A stretch of DNA of 64,000 bases. It comes from Oryzisolibacter sp. LB2S (GTDB lineage: Bacteria; Pseudomonadota; Gammaproteobacteria; Burkholderiales; Burkholderiaceae_C). Shown piece after piece: positions 60,931-64,000 of the stretch; position 1 is the first letter of the stretch, and each line of letters opens with the position of its first letter. Below the pieces are notes generated by a model, which saw only the letters and a list, made by a program, of their open reading frames with translations, made no database searches and had not been told where the DNA came from. The DNA is taken from contig NZ_CP160388.1 of assembly GCF_040732315.1 (NCBI RefSeq), positions 2,012,494 to 2,076,493 on the forward strand, written 5' to 3'. The position numbers and the translations under genes are program-made.

Positions 60931-62595
60931 ATGGAATTCTCCCCCCCTGCCCGCCAGGGCAGAGCGCCCGCACGAACCCTGGTATCGCAGGCGGCCGCGC
61001 TGTCGCTGTGCGTGCTCGGCAGCGCAGCACAGGCCGGACAGACAATCTATCTGTCAGATGACACGACGCTGGACTACTCGCTGACACTGTCCTATGCGGC
61101 CTCGGCGCGCACGATGTCGCCCGCGGGCGCCTACCTCGCCGACATCAACAACGACGATGCCACGCGCAACTTCAAGAAGGGAGCCCTGATCAACAACCGT
61201 GCAAGCGTGCTCGGCGAGGTGCGCCTCAAGCGCGACAACCTCGGCTTTCTGATGCGTGGCACGGGTTTCTACGACAGCGTCTACCGCGGCAGCAACGACA
61301 ACGACTCGCCCGGTACGGTCAACAAGATCGGAGCACACAACGAGTTCGTGTCCGCCACGCGCAAGCGCAGCGGCCAGGATGGGCGCATCCTCGACTTCTA
61401 TGGTTACGGCAACTGGGTGGTGGGCAACGACCAGCATCTGTCGGTCAAGCTCGGCCAGCATGTCGTGGCCTGGGGCGAGAGCATGTTCTGGCCCAACATC
61501 AGTCAGGGCCAACTGCCTGTGGACGCCACCAAGTTCAACGTGCCCGGCACCGAGGCCAAGGAGTCCTACCTGCCCGTGCCGCAGATCTCCGCGAGCCTGA
61601 CCCTGACCGATGACCTGACGGTCACCGGCTACTACCAGTTCAAGTGGAAGGAGACGCTGCTCAACCCCGTGGGTGACTTCTTCGGCTCGGACATCTTCGG
61701 ACCCGGCGCGCAGTTCATGCGCCTGGCCCCCGGGGTCATCACCAGCCTGCCCGACCACAGCTTCGCCGTGGCCAACTTCGCCGGCGAACTCAAGCCCAAG
61801 GACTCGGGCCAGTGGGGTCTGGGCCTGCGCTATCAGGCCACGGACGCGTTGGAGCTCGGCCTGTTCCACTACCGCTACCACGATCGCGTGGGAGCGATGT
61901 TCTTCGACTTCTCGGGGGCCACGAGCTATTCGTCCTTCGGCAAGTTCGCAAGCCACGCATCTCCTGGCAGCGTGCCCTACTACAAGCTCGGCTACTTCGA
62001 GGACATCAAGCTCACCGGCGTCAGCTTCAGCAGCAAGCTCGGCGACAGCGTGCAGTTCGGCGGCGACCTGAGCTATCGCGACGGCGCGCCCGTGTACCTG
62101 GAGAACGGCTCCGCCACGCGCGGGCGCTATCTGCAGGGCAACGTCAACGCCGTCTACATGATGGGCCCGAGCGCCCTGGCCCACCAGACCACGCTGATGG
62201 GCGAGCTGATGCACCAGCGCATCATGGGCGCGGACACGCTCACAGTCACCGGCGGCGGGCCGGGCACGGATGGCACGTTCTCCAAGTATGTGTATGACGG
62301 ACAGACGCGCGGCTCCACGCTGCTGGGCATTGGCGCCATCATGGATTACCCGAACATCTTCAATGGCTGGGATCTGAGCACCAAGGCCATCTGGACGCAG
62401 AACATCCAGGGCAGCGCCGTCAGCGGCATGGGCCGTGACGAGAAGCGCCTGACCCTGGGCGCCGACTTCAAGTACCTGGGCAACCTCACCCTGGGCATCA
62501 CCTGGGTCAACTATCTGGGCTCGGCCGACATCAAGGCCGGCCGCACCATGGCGGACCGCGACTACGTCACGCTCAACGCCAAGTACACCTTCTGA
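60931..62595 (+). CDS. DUF1302 family outer-membrane protein
   Basis: A 554-aa exported protein. Signal peptide in residues 1-34 (ending SAAQAGQT). The body consists of amphipathic beta-strands with regular YxxxF-type ends and finishes with an aromatic residue (YVTLNAKYTF), as outer-membrane barrels do. Typical DUF1302 segments are LGQHVVAWGESMFWPNISQG and QFKWKETLLNPVGDFFGSD. DUF1302 proteins are thought to form outer-membrane channels or docking sites for hydrophobic compounds. ATG 60931 has TAGGAGTGGAGCC. Cotranscribed with DUF1329, 17 nt apart. Confidence 0.9.
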   Translation: MEFSPPARQGRAPARTLVSQAAALSLCVLGSAAQAGQTIYLSDDTTLDYSLTLSYAASARTMSPAGAYLADINNDDATRNFKKGALINNRASVLGEVRLKRDNLGFLMRGTGFYDSVYRGSNDNDSPGTVNKIGAHNEFVSATRKRSGQDGRILDFYGYGNWVVGNDQHLSVKLGQHVVAWGESMFWPNISQGQLPVDATKFNVPGTEAKESYLPVPQISASLTLTDDLTVTGYYQFKWKETLLNPVGDFFGSDIFGPGAQFMRLAPGVITSLPDHSFAVANFAGELKPKDSGQWGLGLRYQATDALELGLFHYRYHDRVGAMFFDFSGATSYSSFGKFASHASPGSVPYYKLGYFEDIKLTGVSFSSKLGDSVQFGGDLSYRDGAPVYLENGSATRGRYLQGNVNAVYMMGPSALAHQTTLMGELMHQRIMGADTLTVTGGGPGTDGTFSKYVYDGQTRGSTLLGIGAIMDYPNIFNGWDLSTKAIWTQNIQGSAVSGMGRDEKRLTLGADFKYLGNLTLGITWVNYLGSADIKAGRTMADRDYVTLNAKYTF

Positions 62596-62612
62596 AACCC
62601 GAGGACGCAACG

Positions 62613-63995
62613 ATGACCAAGAAACTGCACCTTCTCTCTGTGGCCGCTGCCGCGGCCTGCCTGCTCGCAGGACAGGCCAGCGCCAAGGCCACGGCCGAGG
62701 AAATGGCCCGCCTGGGCAAGGACCTGACCTGCGTGGGGGCCGAGCGCGGCGCCAATGCCGACGGCAGCATCCCGGCCTGGAGCGGCAAATGGCTGGGCAA
62801 GCCACCACATGTGGACTTCAAGGGCACGGGCTCGCATCCGGTAGACCCCTACCCTGAGGACAAGCCGCTGTTCGAGATCACCGCGGCCAACATGGACAAG
62901 TACGCCAATCGCCTGTCCGACGGGCAGAAGGCGCTGTTCAAGAAGTACCCGCAGACCTTCAGAATGCCCATCTACCAGAGCCGGCGCGACTTCCGCTTCC
63001 CCGACTCGGTGTGCGAGGTGACCAAGGAGAACGCCGCCAAGGCCGAGCTGATCGACGACGGCGAGGGCATTCTCGCCACCACGGGCGGCATAGCCTTCCC
63101 GTTCCCAAAGACCGGCCTGGAGCTGCTCTGGACCTCCTCGGTCTTCACCTTCCGTCCCTTCACCGAGGAGCTGATCTCGGACAACGCCTATGTGCTGGCT
63201 GACGGCAAGATCAACTGGGGGCGCGTGAAGTCGCGCAACCTGGCATCGCACCTCGACCCCAAGAAGCACCACAACACCGCGGACAACAACCAGTCCTCGT
63301 TCTACCTGAACGAGACCCTGCTGCCCGAGCGCGACAAGGGCGAGATCAACACCGGCATGGAGTGGTGGAACTTCAAGACCAAGCCGCGCCAGAGCTGGCG
63401 CTACGACCCCGGCACGCGCCGCGTGCGCCAGTCGCCCGGCTATGGCTTCGACATGTCCTTCCCCGGCTCGGGCGGCTCGATCACGGTGGACGAGGTGCGC
63501 CTGTTCAACGGCACGGGCGAGCGCTACAACTGGAAGATCGTGGGCAAGCGTGAGATGTACATCCCGTACAACACCTACCGCCTGCACTCGGACAAGCTCA
63601 AGTACGCCGACATGCTCACTCCTGGCCACATCAAGCCCGAGGTGATGCGCTATGAGCTGCACCGCGTCTGGGTGCTGGAGGGCACGCTCAAGGAGGGCTT
63701 TCGCCACCTCTACGGCAAGCGCGTGATGTACATCGACGAGGACAGCTGGCTGATGATGATGGGCGAGAACTACGACGCCCGCGGCGGCCTGTGGCGCACC
63801 TCGATGATGAACTACTTCTACGCCTACGAGGCCAACACCTGGCAGGCCGGCGTGGGCCTCTACCACGACCTGCAGGCCGGCTCCTACCTGGCGTTCAACC
63901 TGGTCAACGAGCAGCGCAACGGCTACACGCTCAACACCGGCAAGCTCACCGAGAAGGACTTTGGCGCCGAGGCCGCGCGCCGTGCCGGTCTCTGA
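62613..63995 (+). CDS. DUF1329 family periplasmic/outer-membrane lipoprotein-like protein
   Basis: A 460-aa exported protein (signal peptide residues 1-25, LSVAAAAACLLAGQASAKA). DUF1329 features are seen: the LGKDLTCVGAERGANADGSIP start, IPYNTYRLHSDKLKYADMLT and the C-terminal GVGLYHDLQAGSYLAFNLVNEQ. The fold is related to LolB/LolA-like lipid carriers, so a shuttle between the DUF1302 barrel and the MMPL transporter is likely. The gene ends 5 nt before the window edge; whether the operon continues cannot be seen. Confidence 0.9.
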   Translation: MTKKLHLLSVAAAAACLLAGQASAKATAEEMARLGKDLTCVGAERGANADGSIPAWSGKWLGKPPHVDFKGTGSHPVDPYPEDKPLFEITAANMDKYANRLSDGQKALFKKYPQTFRMPIYQSRRDFRFPDSVCEVTKENAAKAELIDDGEGILATTGGIAFPFPKTGLELLWTSSVFTFRPFTEELISDNAYVLADGKINWGRVKSRNLASHLDPKKHHNTADNNQSSFYLNETLLPERDKGEINTGMEWWNFKTKPRQSWRYDPGTRRVRQSPGYGFDMSFPGSGGSITVDEVRLFNGTGERYNWKIVGKREMYIPYNTYRLHSDKLKYADMLTPGHIKPEVMRYELHRVWVLEGTLKEGFRHLYGKRVMYIDEDSWLMMMGENYDARGGLWRTSMMNYFYAYEANTWQAGVGLYHDLQAGSYLAFNLVNEQRNGYTLNTGKLTEKDFGAEAARRAGL

Positions 63996-64000
63996 ACCTT

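Overview
The window looks like a chromosomal segment of a GC-rich beta-proteobacterium of the Comamonadaceae type. Reasons: uniformly high GC; an exosortase/PEP-CTERM region; DUF1302/DUF1329 outer-envelope proteins; a dispersed palindromic repeat with a GACAGCTATCA core; and close resemblance of several enzymes to the Comamonas testosteroni steroid (tes) pathway. I do not assign a species.

Layout. 1-5450 is an exosortase/PEP-CTERM region: the 3' two thirds of a PrsT-like TPR gene (-), an exosortase-associated acyltransferase, a PaaK-like adenylate-forming protein and a THxN-type PEP-CTERM protein behind a sigma-54 promoter. From 5600 to the right end almost every gene fits aerobic degradation of a steroid-like polycyclic compound. 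5604-9000 (-): KshA-like Rieske oxygenase, SDR, MFS carrier. 9101-15966 (+): aldehyde dehydrogenase, SDR, a 55-aa membrane peptide, an intact IS5/IS427-group element, an Ltp2-like retro-aldolase with its DUF35-MaoC partner, and an MFS carrier. 16216-20835 (-): the meta-cleavage lower pathway (flavin reductase, TesD, TesE, TesF, TesG). 21044-29969 (+): HsaA/TesA2-like monooxygenase, KstD-like dehydrogenase, 3beta/17beta-HSD, KshB-like reductase, FadD3-like ligase, two SDRs and an NTF2-fold protein. 30009-31870: racemase-type CoA transferase (-) and a winged-helix regulator (+). 32059-43474 (+): thiolase, FadB-like protein, secreted GH3 glycosidase, GMC oxidoreductase, a single-chain fusion of two acyl-CoA dehydrogenases, and an esterase. 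43770-57597: D-aminoacylase-like amidohydrolase, FMO, an APH-like kinase with a DUF partner, SDRs, a second spinster-type MFS, a FadD19-like ligase, NTF2-like proteins and an old yellow enzyme. 57667-63995: NTF2-like protein, MMPL/RND transporter (-), then DUF1302 and DUF1329 envelope proteins (+).

How they fit together (inference from families). CoA ligases, AMACR, fused ACAD, MaoC/DUF35 and Ltp2 shorten a side chain. 3beta/17beta-HSD, KstD and KshA/KshB open ring B. The flavin monooxygenase pair and TesD-G process ring A to pyruvate and propionyl-CoA. FadD3-like, FadB-like and thiolase proteins attack rings C/D. The extradiol dioxygenase (TesB/HsaC) and the ring C/D CoA transferase are not in the window.

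The most interesting signal is non-coding. Thirteen copies of a 20-bp palindrome, consensus CATCGTCC-N4-GGACGATG, lie in the upstream regions of most of these operons. Each is followed after 20 (rarely 21) nt by a hexamer with A at position 2 and T at position 6, which puts the palindrome centre at about -42.5, the class-II activator position. This predicts one activator for the whole catabolic region. Its gene is not obvious in the window.
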